A stretch of DNA of 36,918 nt from an uncultured Gammaproteobacteria bacterium (GCA_947258755.1 CAMYJO010000023.1:1-36918), one strand, 5' to 3'. Shown: positions 6,445 to 15,040, counted from the first letter of the stretch. The notes: generated from the sequence alone by a model not told the origin. Made by a program: numbers and translations.

Positions 6445-7452
6445 CTAGGCGGAATCCATGATGGGCTCAAGATGTCCGATAAACTGCTGTGTACAATCCA
6501 GCCAGGTATGGCTCAATGCATAGGCGCGTGGCGCCTCCCTGTCCAGTTCCAGCGCCTGTATGGCGGCCTCCCCCAGATCATCTCGCATGACGCCAGTCAC
6601 GCCCTGTTGAATAACATCGATCGGCCCCGTTACCGGGTAGGCGGCCACTGGCACACCACAAGCCATGGCCTCCAGCATAACCAGGCCAAAGGTGTCAGTT
6701 CTGCTTGGAAAAACAAACACATCAGCGGAAGCCAACAGCCCGGCCAGCTCCTTGCCATATTTAAAACCTGTAAACACGGCATCGGGGTATTTGCCTTTAA
6801 GTGTATGCATATCCGGGCCATCACCGACAACATATTTTTTCCCGGGTAAATCAAGCTGCAGAAAACTGTCCAGGTTTTTTTCCACCGCGACCCGGCCGGT
6901 ATACATGAATACCGGCCCGTCATCGTTGCTCAATTCACGCTCTCGCGGCTTGAATAGTGTTGTATCAACCCCGCGGGACCAGATCATGACGTTACGGAAT
7001 CGCCACTGCTCCAACTCCTTACGCTGTGACTCGGAAGGCACCATGGTCCTGACAGCCGGTGAATGAAACCAGCGCAGAAAGGCATATGTCCAACTCAATG
7101 GAATCGGCGCGCGCATACGAACATACTGTGGTGATTGCGTATGGTACGAAGTGGTAAACGGCACACCTTTGCGAATGCAATAGCGGCGTACTGCGAGGCC
7201 AACAGGACCCTCGGTCGCGACATGCACCGCATCCGGCTGGTATTGATCCAACATCCTGCGCGTCTGACGTCCGGGTAAAATAGCCAAACGTATTGATTTA
7301 TATGTTGGCAGTGGAATCGACTTAAAAGGTTCCGGCGTCAGGAACAGGACTTCATGCCCAAGGGATTCAAGCATCTGTGCCGTTGTTCGCAATGTCGTCA
7401 CCACGCCATTGGTTTGTGGCAGCCATGCATCAGTGGCAATGGCTATTTTCAT
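6445..7452 (-). CDS. agt: Agt-like GT4 glycosyltransferase of phosphate-starvation lipid remodelling
   Basis: The start at 7452 gives 335 residues beginning MKIAIATDAWLPQTNGVVTT; its ATG overlaps the plcP stop codon (ATGA), so the two are translationally coupled. The fold is GT-B with acceptor region TSYHTQSPQYVRMR in the N-terminal half and DTFGLVMLE in the C-terminal half, an EX7E motif with Asp in place of the first Glu. In marine alphaproteobacteria and others, Agt glycosylates the diacylglycerol made by PlcP to give monoglucosyl- or glucuronosyl-diacylglycerol, replacing phospholipids when phosphate is scarce. Synteny with plcP is the main support for this role; the sugar donor cannot be read. 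An upstream GTG extension to 7518 would lie inside plcP and is rejected. Confidence 0.8.
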   Translation of the reverse strand: MKIAIATDAWLPQTNGVVTTLRTTAQMLESLGHEVLFLTPEPFKSIPLPTYKSIRLAILPGRQTRRMLDQYQPDAVHVATEGPVGLAVRRYCIRKGVPFTTSYHTQSPQYVRMRAPIPLSWTYAFLRWFHSPAVRTMVPSESQRKELEQWRFRNVMIWSRGVDTTLFKPRERELSNDDGPVFMYTGRVAVEKNLDSFLQLDLPGKKYVVGDGPDMHTLKGKYPDAVFTGFKYGKELAGLLASADVFVFPSRTDTFGLVMLEAMACGVPVAAYPVTGPIDVIQQGVTGVMRDDLGEAAIQALELDREAPRAYALSHTWLDCTQQFIGHLEPIMDSA

Positions 7453-8264
7453 GCAATTTGTCGCCCTTCCTCTTCTGCAGAGGGATGACTTTTCATCGAC
7501 TGCATCTGATCTGACCAATGCAGTATTTCCAGGGTGCCATCCTGGTGTTCAACCATGGCCGTACAACTTTCGACCCAATCACCATCATTGCAGTACAGTA
7601 CATCATTTATTTTTCTGATCTCCGCATGATGGATATGCCCGCACACCAGACCATCGACATTGCGTCGGTCGGCTTCATGGGCCACGGCCTTTTCAAAATT
7701 ACTGATCACATTCACAGCGTTTTTAACTTTATGTTTGAGATAGGCGGAAATCGACCAGTAAGGAAACCCGAGCCGGCGACGAACAACATTGACCCACCTG
7801 TTCAGATAGAGCAGGAAATCATAGGCGGTATCGCCCAGGTAACCAACCAGGCGACTACAACGAATCACGCTGTCGAACTCATCGCCATGCAACATCAACA
7901 GGCGTCGACCGTCTGCGGTTTCATGAATGTAGTCCTGGTGAATCTCAACATTACCGAACACCTGGCCGGCATAGTCGCGTAGAATCTCGTCGTGGTTGCC
8001 GGGTATGTACACCACCCGGGTACCATGTTTGGCCTTACCCAGAACGGTCCTGATGACATTATTGTGTGCTTGCGGCCAATACAAACCCCTGCGTTTCATT
8101 GACCAGATATCGATGATATCTCCGACCAGATAGAGATTTTCGCATTCTGTCGAGCGTAAAAAATCAAGCAGGTAGTCGGCCTTACAACCACGATAACCAA
8201 GGTGAATATCAGAGAGCCAGATCGTACGATAGCGTAGCGGACGCATTTGATGAACCGAAGCCAT
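7449..8264 (-). CDS. plcP: PlcP-like phospholipase C (calcineurin-type metallophosphoesterase)
   Basis: The 271-residue protein carries all five calcineurin-fold metal-binding blocks in order: SDIHLGY, VGDIIDIW, GNHDE, LHGDEFD and CGHIHHAE. The start at 8264 has GGGAG upstream. It belongs to the COG2908 group that contains both LpxH and PlcP. It lacks the compact LpxH N-terminus and has the ...LYWPQAHN... and YLKHKVKNAV insertions of the PlcP branch. PlcP cleaves phosphatidylcholine and other phospholipids to diacylglycerol plus a phosphorylated head group under phosphate limitation. The overlap with agt, the neighbouring phoBR and an upstream Pho-box-like site all point to this role and not lipid A synthesis. 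An LpxH function is the main alternative. Confidence 0.8.
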   Translation of the reverse strand: MASVHQMRPLRYRTIWLSDIHLGYRGCKADYLLDFLRSTECENLYLVGDIIDIWSMKRRGLYWPQAHNNVIRTVLGKAKHGTRVVYIPGNHDEILRDYAGQVFGNVEIHQDYIHETADGRRLLMLHGDEFDSVIRCSRLVGYLGDTAYDFLLYLNRWVNVVRRRLGFPYWSISAYLKHKVKNAVNVISNFEKAVAHEADRRNVDGLVCGHIHHAEIRKINDVLYCNDGDWVESCTAMVEHQDGTLEILHWSDQMQSMKSHPSAEEEGRQIA

Positions 8265-8330
8265 AACACTCTCCCATGCATGAGTTCGGTCAAATGTAGT
8301 TCGTCAAGATGACTGTCAGACTAAGCTTTA

Positions 8331-8348
8331 TTGAAACATTTATGACAA
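8331..8348 (-). promoter_or_regulatory. Pho-box-like site upstream of plcP-agt
   Basis: On the reverse strand TTGTCAT-AAAT-GTTTCAA matches the PhoB consensus at 6/7 and 4/7 of the half-site positions, with an A/T-rich linker. It lies 66 bp upstream of the plcP start, in the only gap between phoR and plcP. A weak TAGTCT follows after 7 bp as a possible -10. Confidence 0.45.
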
Positions 8349-8372
8349 CAAGGGAATGGCAGAGCGTGGCTT

Positions 8373-9671
8373 CTATGCTACTTCTCGCTCCATGATCAGG
8401 CTACTGGGGAAATGGCAACGGAAGGTGCTGCCCTTGTCAACCTCACTATCGATCTCGAGTGTAGCATCATGACGTCCTAACACATGCTTGACGATGGCCA
8501 GACCAAGTCCTGTCCCGCCAGTCGCACGCGAACGCCCAACATCCACCCGATAGAAACGTTCGGTCAAACGCGCTATATGCTGCGGCGCAATACCTACACC
8601 GGTATCTTGCACTTCAAAATGAGCACCCTGCTCATCAGCATACCAACGTATATTGATATCACCGCCTTGCGGTGTATATTTCACCGCATTGTAAATCAGA
8701 TTGGAAAAAACGCTGACCAGTTCTTCGCTGTTGGCACGCAGGCACAACTGCGGGTCTGAATCGAGCGTGATGGTATGACGGCCATGACTGAGGGACTCAC
8801 CGTCCTCCTTGGTCATTTTCAACATCGCCGGTACATCGACGGTCTGTTTCTTATTGGTTTTTTCTTCTGTTTCAAGACGCGACAACAGCAGCAAATCAGC
8901 AACGATATTCTGCATGCGCATAGACTGTTGCAACATAGCCTTGAAGCTACCTTCATTTTCACGCACCCAGTCCTCATCATCTTCGAGCATCGACTCAAGG
9001 TAACCGGAAATCACCGTTAACGGGGTGCGCAATTCATGCGAGACATTGGCAATAAAGTCCTGTCGCATCTGCTCAAGTTTATGCAAACGACTGATGTCAC
9101 GCACCATCAATAAACGCTGATTCTTTCCATAGGGAACCACCCTGATAGACAGTTGCACGTCCTCATTAAAAGGCGAAGGCAGTTGTAGATTATTGGTATA
9201 TTCATCGCTATTCAGATATTGGATGAATTGCGGCTGACGCATCAGGTTGGTAATGGGCCGATGTGCGTCCTGTTTGCGTAGCTTAAGCAGTTTTGCAGCT
9301 GTCTTGTTCCAGTTTTCGATATTACCATTGACATCCAGGACCACGGCAGCATCCGGCAGGGCATTGGTTGATTCACGAAAACGGTTTACCATCGACGCTA
9401 ATCTTTTCTTGCGGCGACGATTACGCTGCTGTAGACGATACAGATGGTGATAAACATCGGCCCACGCGCCCTCGACAGCATGGGGTATACCCGCACGCTT
9501 ACCCTGCAGCCACTGATCCAGTCGGTACAGATTGCGTAAGTGCCAGATCAGGTAGATCGAGATAATGAAAAACAGTGTCCAGGCGACATTACCGATCGCA
9601 GCGCCGATCAATAATCCCAGCAACATAAGCCCCACTAATCGCCAAATTTCTGTAGACCAGGAACTTCCCAC
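8373..9671 (-). CDS. phoR: Phosphate regulon sensor histidine kinase PhoR
   Basis: The 432-residue protein has an N-terminal membrane hairpin (residues ~11-44), then a PAS-like sensing domain (~95-195), the dimerisation/phosphoacceptor helix with FIANVSHELRTPL (His212) and a complete HATPase_c domain (NLIYNAVKYTP, DTGVGIAP, GTGLGLAIVKH). The short cytoplasm-facing architecture without a periplasmic loop is that of PhoR, which senses phosphate through Pst/PhoU contact and phosphorylates PhoB. The start is a GTG at 9671 with AAGGG five bases upstream. It lies 150 bp downstream of phoB on the same strand, with its own candidate promoter and a hairpin in the gap. Directly downstream comes plcP-agt. 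Confidence 0.95.
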   Translation of the reverse strand: MGSSWSTEIWRLVGLMLLGLLIGAAIGNVAWTLFFIISIYLIWHLRNLYRLDQWLQGKRAGIPHAVEGAWADVYHHLYRLQQRNRRRKKRLASMVNRFRESTNALPDAAVVLDVNGNIENWNKTAAKLLKLRKQDAHRPITNLMRQPQFIQYLNSDEYTNNLQLPSPFNEDVQLSIRVVPYGKNQRLLMVRDISRLHKLEQMRQDFIANVSHELRTPLTVISGYLESMLEDDEDWVRENEGSFKAMLQQSMRMQNIVADLLLLSRLETEEKTNKKQTVDVPAMLKMTKEDGESLSHGRHTITLDSDPQLCLRANSEELVSVFSNLIYNAVKYTPQGGDINIRWYADEQGAHFEVQDTGVGIAPQHIARLTERFYRVDVGRSRATGGTGLGLAIVKHVLGRHDATLEIDSEVDKGSTFRCHFPSSLIMEREVA

Positions 9672-9707
9672 TCGATACCCTTAACAATTCACCCAACTCG
9701 GATAGGC

Positions 9708-9737
9708 AGGATAGCACTGTTTTTTATGCATTGTCAG
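9708..9737 (-). promoter_or_regulatory. Candidate promoter for phoR
   Basis: On the reverse strand CTGACA (9732-9737, 5/6 of -35) is followed by an 18-bp spacer and TATCCT (9708-9713, 4/6 of -10), about 40 bp before the GTG start. It would allow phoR expression independent of phoB. Confidence 0.35.
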
Positions 9738-9754
9738 CCGTTTCTGCAGGAATC

Positions 9755-9784
9755 TTGAATCGAAAATATTTCCTTTTGATTCAA
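9755..9784. repeat. Inverted repeat in the phoB-phoR gap
   Basis: TTGAATC (9755-9761) and GATTCAA (9778-9784) pair, and the stem extends inward through AAAA/TTTT past one bulged G to give about 11 pairs and a 7-nt loop. There is no T-run, so it may be an mRNA processing or attenuation structure and not a full terminator. Confidence 0.4.
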
Positions 9785-9822
9785 TAATTAAATAAGCTCA
9801 CGATGCTTGGCAAAGATCGAAA

Positions 9823-10518
9823 TCAGGTCTGCTCGGAAAAACGATAGCCGGCACCGCGTACCGTCTGAATCATTTTATCGCAACCGTGGGTAGCCAGCTC
9901 CTTGCGCAGGCGCCTGATATGCACATCGACAGTACGCTCTTCAATATACACATTCTGACCCCAGACCCGGTCCAGCAATTGCTCACGACTATAAACGCGT
10001 TCCGGATGGGTCATGAAAAAATGCAATAAACGAAACTCAGTGGGGCCCAGGCTGACTTTCTCCCCTTCAAAACCGACCCGATGCGTGCTCGGATCCAGCT
10101 CCAGCCCACGCATACAAAGACCGGCATCGTCCTGTTGTGGTTCGGCCCGGCGCAGCACGGCATTAATGCGCGCAATCAGTTCACGGGTCGAGAAGGGTTT
10201 GGTGACATAGTCATCAACACCCACTTCAAAGCCACGCAACTTGTCGCCCTCTTCCGCCCGCGCCGTCAACATGATGATCGGTATCGATTTGCTAAGCTCA
10301 TCACGCTTGAGTCGACGCGCGAGGTCCACGCCGCTAATATCCGGCAACATCCAGTCCAGCAGGATCAGGTCGGGCTTGGACTCAGCAATACGGCTCATGG
10401 CCTGCATAGAATCTTCGGCCAACATCAGCCTAAAGCCGGTGCGCTTGAGGGCAAACTCAACCATATCCAGGATGGCCGGTTCATCGTCTACGACCAGAAT
10501 GTATTTTTCTTCAGACAT
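9823..10518 (-). CDS. phoB: Phosphate regulon response regulator PhoB
   Basis: From the ATG at 10518 the protein has 231 residues. The receiver domain contains the acidic pair DDE (11-13), the phosphoacceptor Asp55 in LILLDWMLP, and the conserved T and K (MLTARAEEG, DDYVTKPF). The OmpR/PhoB-type winged-helix domain follows, with GPTEFRLLHFFM and the recognition segment RTVDVHIRRLRKEL. The C-terminus VRGAGYRF is typical. PhoB dimerises on phosphorylation and binds Pho boxes upstream of -10 elements. A TTG at 10533 is possible but the ATG fits family length better. A three-unit Pho box lies just upstream, indicating autoregulation. phoR follows on the same strand, and other window promoters may be targets. 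Confidence 0.96.
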   Translation of the reverse strand: MSEEKYILVVDDEPAILDMVEFALKRTGFRLMLAEDSMQAMSRIAESKPDLILLDWMLPDISGVDLARRLKRDELSKSIPIIMLTARAEEGDKLRGFEVGVDDYVTKPFSTRELIARINAVLRRAEPQQDDAGLCMRGLELDPSTHRVGFEGEKVSLGPTEFRLLHFFMTHPERVYSREQLLDRVWGQNVYIEERTVDVHIRRLRKELATHGCDKMIQTVRGAGYRFSEQT

Positions 10519-10551
10519 AGCATCAATATTCAATTGTTAAATACATGTCAT

Positions 10552-10585
10552 ATTTAATGACAATAATATTACAGCCATATGACAG
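10552..10585 (-). promoter_or_regulatory. Pho box and promoter of phoB (autoregulatory)
   Basis: Reading the reverse strand, three half-sites are in 11-bp phase: CTGTCAT (7/7), CTGTAAT (6/7) and TTGTCAT (6/7), spanning 10557-10585. Ten bases after the second unit comes TTAAAT (10552-10557, 4/6 of -10). This is the best-formed site in the window and matches the known autoregulation of phoB. Confidence 0.75.
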
Positions 10586-10597
10586 AAAGGCAGGAGA

Positions 10598-10694
10598 AAG
10601 ATAAAAGATACAAGGGTAAAGGGCCGGAGGGCCGGTGCTACCGGCCCGATTCAATATAAACGCAAGCTTTGCTTGCTCATTACCTTTTATCTTT
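10598..10694. repeat. Hairpin-rich inverted-repeat element at the ilvD 3' end
   Basis: The 11-mer AAAGATAAAAG (10598-10608) recurs as its reverse complement at 10684-10694, inside the last codons of ilvD. Between them lie two hairpins: a GC-rich GGGCCGGT-GCT-ACCGGCCC (10629-10647) and GCAAGC-TTT-GCTTGC (10662-10676). The GC-rich hairpin could terminate ilvD, but the flanking inverted arms make the whole ~100 bp look like a small mobile or REP-type element. Confidence 0.5.
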
Positions 10695-12542
10695 TACCTG
10701 TAATTGCTCCACATCACGCACCGCCCCACGGGCCGCCGAGGTCGTCATGGCCGCATAGGCCTTGAGCGCAGCAGAGACCTGACGCTCGCGCTTCAACGGT
10801 TGCCATGCCTGCGCACCCCGGGCCTCCATCTGCTGGCGACGCTCGGCCAGTTGCTCATCACTGAGGGCCACGCGTATGGTCCGATTGGGGATATCGATCT
10901 CGATCAGATCACCCTCTTCAACCAGGCCGATGGCACCGCCTTCAGCGGCCTCGGGGGAGGCATGGCCAATTGACAGGCCGGAGGTACCTCCGGAGAAACG
11001 CCCATCGGTCAGCAATGCGCAAGCCTTGCCCAAGCCCTTGGATTTGAGATAACTGGTCGGGTATAACATTTCCTGCATGCCCGGCCCACCACGCGGGCCT
11101 TCGTAACGGATAACAACGACATCGCCTTCCTTGATCTGGTCCGCCAGAATAGCTTCGACCGCTGCATCCTGACTTTCAAATAGACGCGTCGGGCCCGAGA
11201 ACACCAGAATGCTATCGTCGACGCCGGCCGTTTTGACCACGCAACCGTCAATAGCGATATTGCCGTACAACACAGCGAGTCCACCATCCTTGCTATAGGC
11301 GTGCTCGATGTTGCGGATGCAACCATCTTCGCGATCGTCATCCAGGGATGGCCAACGTTTGCTCTGACTGAATGCAATTTGTGTCGGCACATTACCGGGA
11401 CCGGCCATAAAGAACTCTTTCACCTCGCTACTATTGGTCTGCATAATGTCCCACATCTTTAGGGCGCTAGCCATGCTCTCACTATGAATGGTTGATATAT
11501 CGGAATGCAACAAACCGGCGCGATCAAGCTCGCCCAGTATCGCCATAACACCACCCGCTCTGTGCACATCCTCCATATGGTACTTCTGCGTCGAAGGTGC
11601 CACCTTGCAAAGATTCGGCACCTTACGCGACAAGCGATCGATATCATCCATTGTAAAAGGCACTTCACCTTCCTGTGCTGCCGCCAGTAAATGCAAGATG
11701 GTATTGGTCGAACCACCCATGGCGATATCCAGTGACATCGCATTTTCAAAGGCTTCGAATGTGGCAACCGAACGTGGCAATACCGAATCATCGTCGTGCT
11801 CGTAATAACGCTTGGCATTGGCAACAATCAAACGTCCCGCCTCAAGGAACAAGCGTTCACGATCGGCATGTGTCGCCAGGGTGCTGCCATTGCCAGGCAA
11901 GGACAGACCAAGGGCCTCGGTCAGACAATTCATGGAATTGGCAGTAAACATACCGGAACAGGAACCACAGGTTGGACAGGCCGAACGCTCCATGGTCATT
12001 ACATCTTCATCACTGACACTGTCATCTGCGGCCGAGACCATCGCATCGACCAGATCCAAATGCACTTCCTTGCCATCGATAATGCTCTTGCCCGATTCCA
12101 TCGGTCCGCCGGAGACGAACACTGCCGGGATATTCAATCGCATCGCCGCGTTCAGCATTCCCGGGGTGATCTTGTCACAGTTGGAAATACAGACCAGGGC
12201 ATCGGCACAATGCGCATTGACCATATACTCGACCGCATCGGTAATCAACTCGCGCGAAGGTAATGAATACAGCATGCCGCCATGACCCATGGCGATACCA
12301 TCATCTACCGCAATGGTATTGAATTCCTTGGCGACGCCACCGGCCTTTTCTATTTCTCGCGCGACCAGCTGACCCATGTCCTTCAGATGCACGTGGCCCG
12401 GCACGAATTGGGTGAAGGAATTGGCAATCGCAATAATCGGCTTATCAAAGTCCTCATCTTTCATACCGGTAGCGCGCCATAGGGAACGGGCACCCGCCAT
12501 GTTTCTCCCGTGAGTCGTGGTTCTTGATCGATATTCAGGCAT
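10680..12542 (-). CDS. ilvD: Dihydroxy-acid dehydratase
   Basis: The 620-residue protein has the full IlvD/Edd-family length. It shows the Fe-S cluster cysteine motifs [10 protein letters not shown] and [11 protein letters not shown], the segment [12 protein letters not shown], the C-terminal domain loop [20 protein letters not shown] and the N-terminal [10 protein letters not shown]. It dehydrates 2,3-dihydroxy-3-methylvalerate and 2,3-dihydroxyisovalerate to the 2-keto acid precursors of isoleucine and valine, using an Fe-S cluster and Mg2+. AGAGG lies 6 nt before the ATG. It stands alone, divergent from argA, with its last codons inside a repeat element that may also supply its terminator. 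The short basic tail KDKR comes from that repeat. Identity is certain at family level; Edd would lack the [10 protein letters not shown] context and TSGLS loop. Confidence 0.97.
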   Translation of the reverse strand: MPEYRSRTTTHGRNMAGARSLWRATGMKDEDFDKPIIAIANSFTQFVPGHVHLKDMGQLVAREIEKAGGVAKEFNTIAVDDGIAMGHGGMLYSLPSRELITDAVEYMVNAHCADALVCISNCDKITPGMLNAAMRLNIPAVFVSGGPMESGKSIIDGKEVHLDLVDAMVSAADDSVSDEDVMTMERSACPTCGSCSGMFTANSMNCLTEALGLSLPGNGSTLATHADRERLFLEAGRLIVANAKRYYEHDDDSVLPRSVATFEAFENAMSLDIAMGGSTNTILHLLAAAQEGEVPFTMDDIDRLSRKVPNLCKVAPSTQKYHMEDVHRAGGVMAILGELDRAGLLHSDISTIHSESMASALKMWDIMQTNSSEVKEFFMAGPGNVPTQIAFSQSKRWPSLDDDREDGCIRNIEHAYSKDGGLAVLYGNIAIDGCVVKTAGVDDSILVFSGPTRLFESQDAAVEAILADQIKEGDVVVIRYEGPRGGPGMQEMLYPTSYLKSKGLGKACALLTDGRFSGGTSGLSIGHASPEAAEGGAIGLVEEGDLIEIDIPNRTIRVALSDEQLAERRQQMEARGAQAWQPLKRERQVSAALKAYAAMTTSAARGAVRDVEQLQVKDKR

Positions 12543-12746
12543 TAGGGACCTCTGTCAGCAAAATTAACTGTCCCGATTCTAGCAGATTTTCACCCCGCCA
12601 AGCAGACCAGCAGCCTAAAAACGCCGGTGTCAGCAAGCGGATTAACCTGCCATTTAGATCAGATCATTGCATTCTGTACTGTTTTGCATTGAAAATAGCG
12701 CCTTAAAACGTTAACTTGGCTATAAAACATAGATTGAGTAAGACCA

Positions 12747-14078
12747 TTGAACAACAAAAACGACAATGATCAAACACAGGCATTTGTTAATGGCTTTCGC
12801 GCTGCCTCACCGTATGTGAATGCACATCGGGGCCGCACCTTTGTGCTGATGTTTGCCGGTGAGGCTGTTCAGGACAAGCAGTTTGATACTCTGATACATG
12901 ATATTGCCATCCTCAGCAGTATCGGTATTCGCCTGCTGCTAGTGCACGGCGCGCGCCCGCAAATTGAGAAAAGGCTCAAGCGCGAACAAATCGACACCGA
13001 ATACCAAAATGGCCTGCGTATCACCGATAGCCAGACCTTGGAATGCGTCAAAGAGGCCGTGGGCAGTATCCGTGTTGAAATTGAATCCTTACTATCGATG
13101 GGTGTCGCCAATACGCCCATGGCCGGTGCACACATACGTGTGGCCTCGGGCAATTTTGTCACCGCACAACCCCTGGGTGTTCGCGATGGTGTCGATTTCC
13201 AGCATACTGGTGAAGTCAGGCGCCTCGATGTCGACGCCATCAGAGACCGACTCGATCACGGCGATATCGTGCTGCTGTCACCATCGGGTTATTCGCCGAC
13301 CGGAGAGATCTTCAACCTGAGCGCAGAAGATGTAGCGACGACAACAGCAACAGAACTGCAGGCCGATAAGCTCATTTTTCTGCTGGAAGGCGCTAACCTG
13401 CTCGATAGCAGCCGACAACTCATCCGTGAGATCTCCCCGGCCGAGGCCGACCGCTTACTTGATAGTAAGCGGAAACTGTCGGATGAATTGCGCACCCATT
13501 TGCGTAGCGCTGTGCATGCCTGTCGTTTCGGTGTCGCCAGGGCACATCTTATTCAACGCAAAACGGATGGCGTCTTACTGCAAGAGCTGTTTACCCGAGA
13601 CGGAGTCGGCACACTGATTACCGGCGAAACAGTCGAGTCATTGCGTGCCGCGACGATAGATGATGTCGGCGGTATTATCGAGTTGCTTAAGCCTCTGGAG
13701 GAATCCGGCGTGCTGGTTAAACGCTCACGCGAACTGCTGGAAGTCGAAATCGATCAGTACACCGTCATCGAGCGTGAGGGCATGATCATTGGTTGTGCCG
13801 CCTTGCATCCCTACCACCAGGAACGCGTGGCCGAACTCGCCTGCCTGGCTGTACACCCGCAATACCAGGATAATGGCCGCGGCGAACACATGCTGAATCA
13901 TATAGAAAAACAGGCCTCAGCCCAGGGCATGACAAAGCTACTCGTTTTAACCACGCAGACGGCGCATTGGTTCCAGGAAAAAGGCTTTGTCGAGACACAG
14001 ATAAAATCCCTGCCGGTAAAGCGAAAAAATCTCTATAACATCCAGAGAAAGTCAAAAATATTCTATAAATTACTGTAA
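12747..14078 (+). CDS. argA: Amino-acid N-acetyltransferase (N-acetylglutamate synthase)
   Basis: The 443-residue protein joins an N-terminal amino-acid-kinase-like domain (LLLVHGARPQI, DIVLLSPSGYSPTGEIFNLS) to a C-terminal GNAT domain (residues ~295-430, with ELACLAVHPQYQDNGRGEHML as acetyl-CoA loop). This is the classical ArgA that makes N-acetylglutamate from glutamate and acetyl-CoA, the first step of arginine synthesis; in this type the kinase-like domain serves arginine feedback inhibition. The start is a TTG at 12747, the only sensible start that keeps the N-terminal AAK helix, with GAGTAAGA just upstream; the next ATG lies inside the fold. It is divergent from ilvD across ~200 bp, where I found no clear ArgR box. 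Confidence 0.95.
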   Translation: MNNKNDNDQTQAFVNGFRAASPYVNAHRGRTFVLMFAGEAVQDKQFDTLIHDIAILSSIGIRLLLVHGARPQIEKRLKREQIDTEYQNGLRITDSQTLECVKEAVGSIRVEIESLLSMGVANTPMAGAHIRVASGNFVTAQPLGVRDGVDFQHTGEVRRLDVDAIRDRLDHGDIVLLSPSGYSPTGEIFNLSAEDVATTTATELQADKLIFLLEGANLLDSSRQLIREISPAEADRLLDSKRKLSDELRTHLRSAVHACRFGVARAHLIQRKTDGVLLQELFTRDGVGTLITGETVESLRAATIDDVGGIIELLKPLEESGVLVKRSRELLEVEIDQYTVIEREGMIIGCAALHPYHQERVAELACLAVHPQYQDNGRGEHMLNHIEKQASAQGMTKLLVLTTQTAHWFQEKGFVETQIKSLPVKRKNLYNIQRKSKIFYKLL

Positions 14079-14154
14079 CTTACGATGCTCCTTGCTACCG
14101 AGATGATAAGTCGTTAGAGTCATAGAATGCAATAATTCCAACGAGGTTGATGCC

Positions 14155-14490
14155 ATGACGAAAGTGCATATGCTGGAAATCTATGATCTCGATAATTATG
14201 CTGGACCTAACCCGGTCAAGTTGGAAGGCCAGTTTGTCGTGCGCGGGCCCGAGGGGAGTCAATATTATATTCTTCGACCCAGCGACGCACTACAGCTAGA
14301 AGGCATACTTATCAAATGCATCGCCGTGCGCCCTCATTATGACGGTGACCCAATCGCGAATGTCATGGAAAGTATCTGCACAGTTGGTATCGCCCTGCCC
14401 TGCAATGGTGACGATTATCAGGAAGGCATGACCTATGGCTTTAACGACTTTAACTTCTGGAAGGTCGGAAAAATAAATCCACCCCATTAA
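14155..14490 (+). CDS. Conserved-looking hypothetical protein
   Basis: A 111-residue protein starting MTKVHMLEIYDLDNYAG, with AGG upstream of the ATG. It shows alternating beta-like segments (FVVRGPEGSQYYILRPSD, ILIKCIAVRPHYDGDP) and two Cys (residues ~62 and ~82). There is no signal peptide or membrane segment. The sequence reads like a small globular beta-rich protein. I do not recognise a named family. It follows argA on the same strand by ~75 bp, without obvious promoter or terminator, so it may be co-transcribed. The opposite-strand ORF over it is a shadow. Confidence 0.55.
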   Translation: MTKVHMLEIYDLDNYAGPNPVKLEGQFVVRGPEGSQYYILRPSDALQLEGILIKCIAVRPHYDGDPIANVMESICTVGIALPCNGDDYQEGMTYGFNDFNFWKVGKINPPH

Positions 14491-14527
14491 GATTTTTCAG
14501 GACGCCGGATAATTCTCCGCAACAAGC

Positions 14528-15040
14528 TTAGACAATCATGCTACTTGCACCGAGACGCCGGTGTACCTGTAAGTCATACAGGTGGCGCTCTGCATCGACA
14601 AGATGCTGACCCCAATGCCACAAATAACTGCCATACCAGACATCGACGGCGCGGGTTAATGCATTCGGCTCCTCGCCCAATAACTCCAGGCCTTTTTTCA
14701 ATTCAAAGTAGATATCGGTAAAATCATCGGCCAGACTACCACTCATGTCCTCAAGTTCTTCCGGCTTGTCAAAATCGAGCACATAGCCATCATGATCACC
14801 GAGTAATTTACGTAAGCGGGTATACAGTTCAAAGCGCAAATCGATATCAATGTCCGGAAAGCACGGGCAGGCATCGATATGGTGTTCAGGGATGGCGCTA
14901 ACGGCGGCATGAATGCGCGGCAGCAGCGCGGAAAGGTTTTCAAGCCAATCCGCATTGACCTGATCCAGATGTTCGATCAGATAACAATACTCGGTTGCTG
15001 AACTGGCCAGCAACTGGTTCCATTCGGCAGCTAAGGGCAT
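14528..15040 (-). CDS. DUF5063-like protein
   Basis: The 170-residue, mostly helical, acidic protein carries SLADDFTDIYFELKKGLELL and, near its end, AVDVWYGSYLWHWGQHLVDAE. The D-x-W-x-x-x-Y-x-x-H-W-G-x-H pattern is the signature I associate with DUF5063. The family has no assigned function that I know. It has no signal peptide or membrane segment and has several acidic patches (CPCFPDIDIDLRFEL). It lies on the same strand as the rubredoxin gene 187 bp upstream, so a shared transcript is possible. Confidence 0.6.
   Translation of the reverse strand: MPLAAEWNQLLASSATEYCYLIEHLDQVNADWLENLSALLPRIHAAVSAIPEHHIDACPCFPDIDIDLRFELYTRLRKLLGDHDGYVLDFDKPEELEDMSGSLADDFTDIYFELKKGLELLGEEPNALTRAVDVWYGSYLWHWGQHLVDAERHLYDLQVHRRLGASSMIV

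Noticed and set aside
7449-8264. LpxH (lipid A synthesis) as the identity of the metallophosphoesterase
   Set aside because: The metal motifs fit both, but the extra loops, the overlap with an Agt-like gene and the phoBR context favour PlcP; LpxH remains a formal alternative.
12543-12746. ArgR operator in the ilvD-argA gap
   Set aside because: Only an imperfect TTGCATT repeat is present, with no palindromic ARG box.
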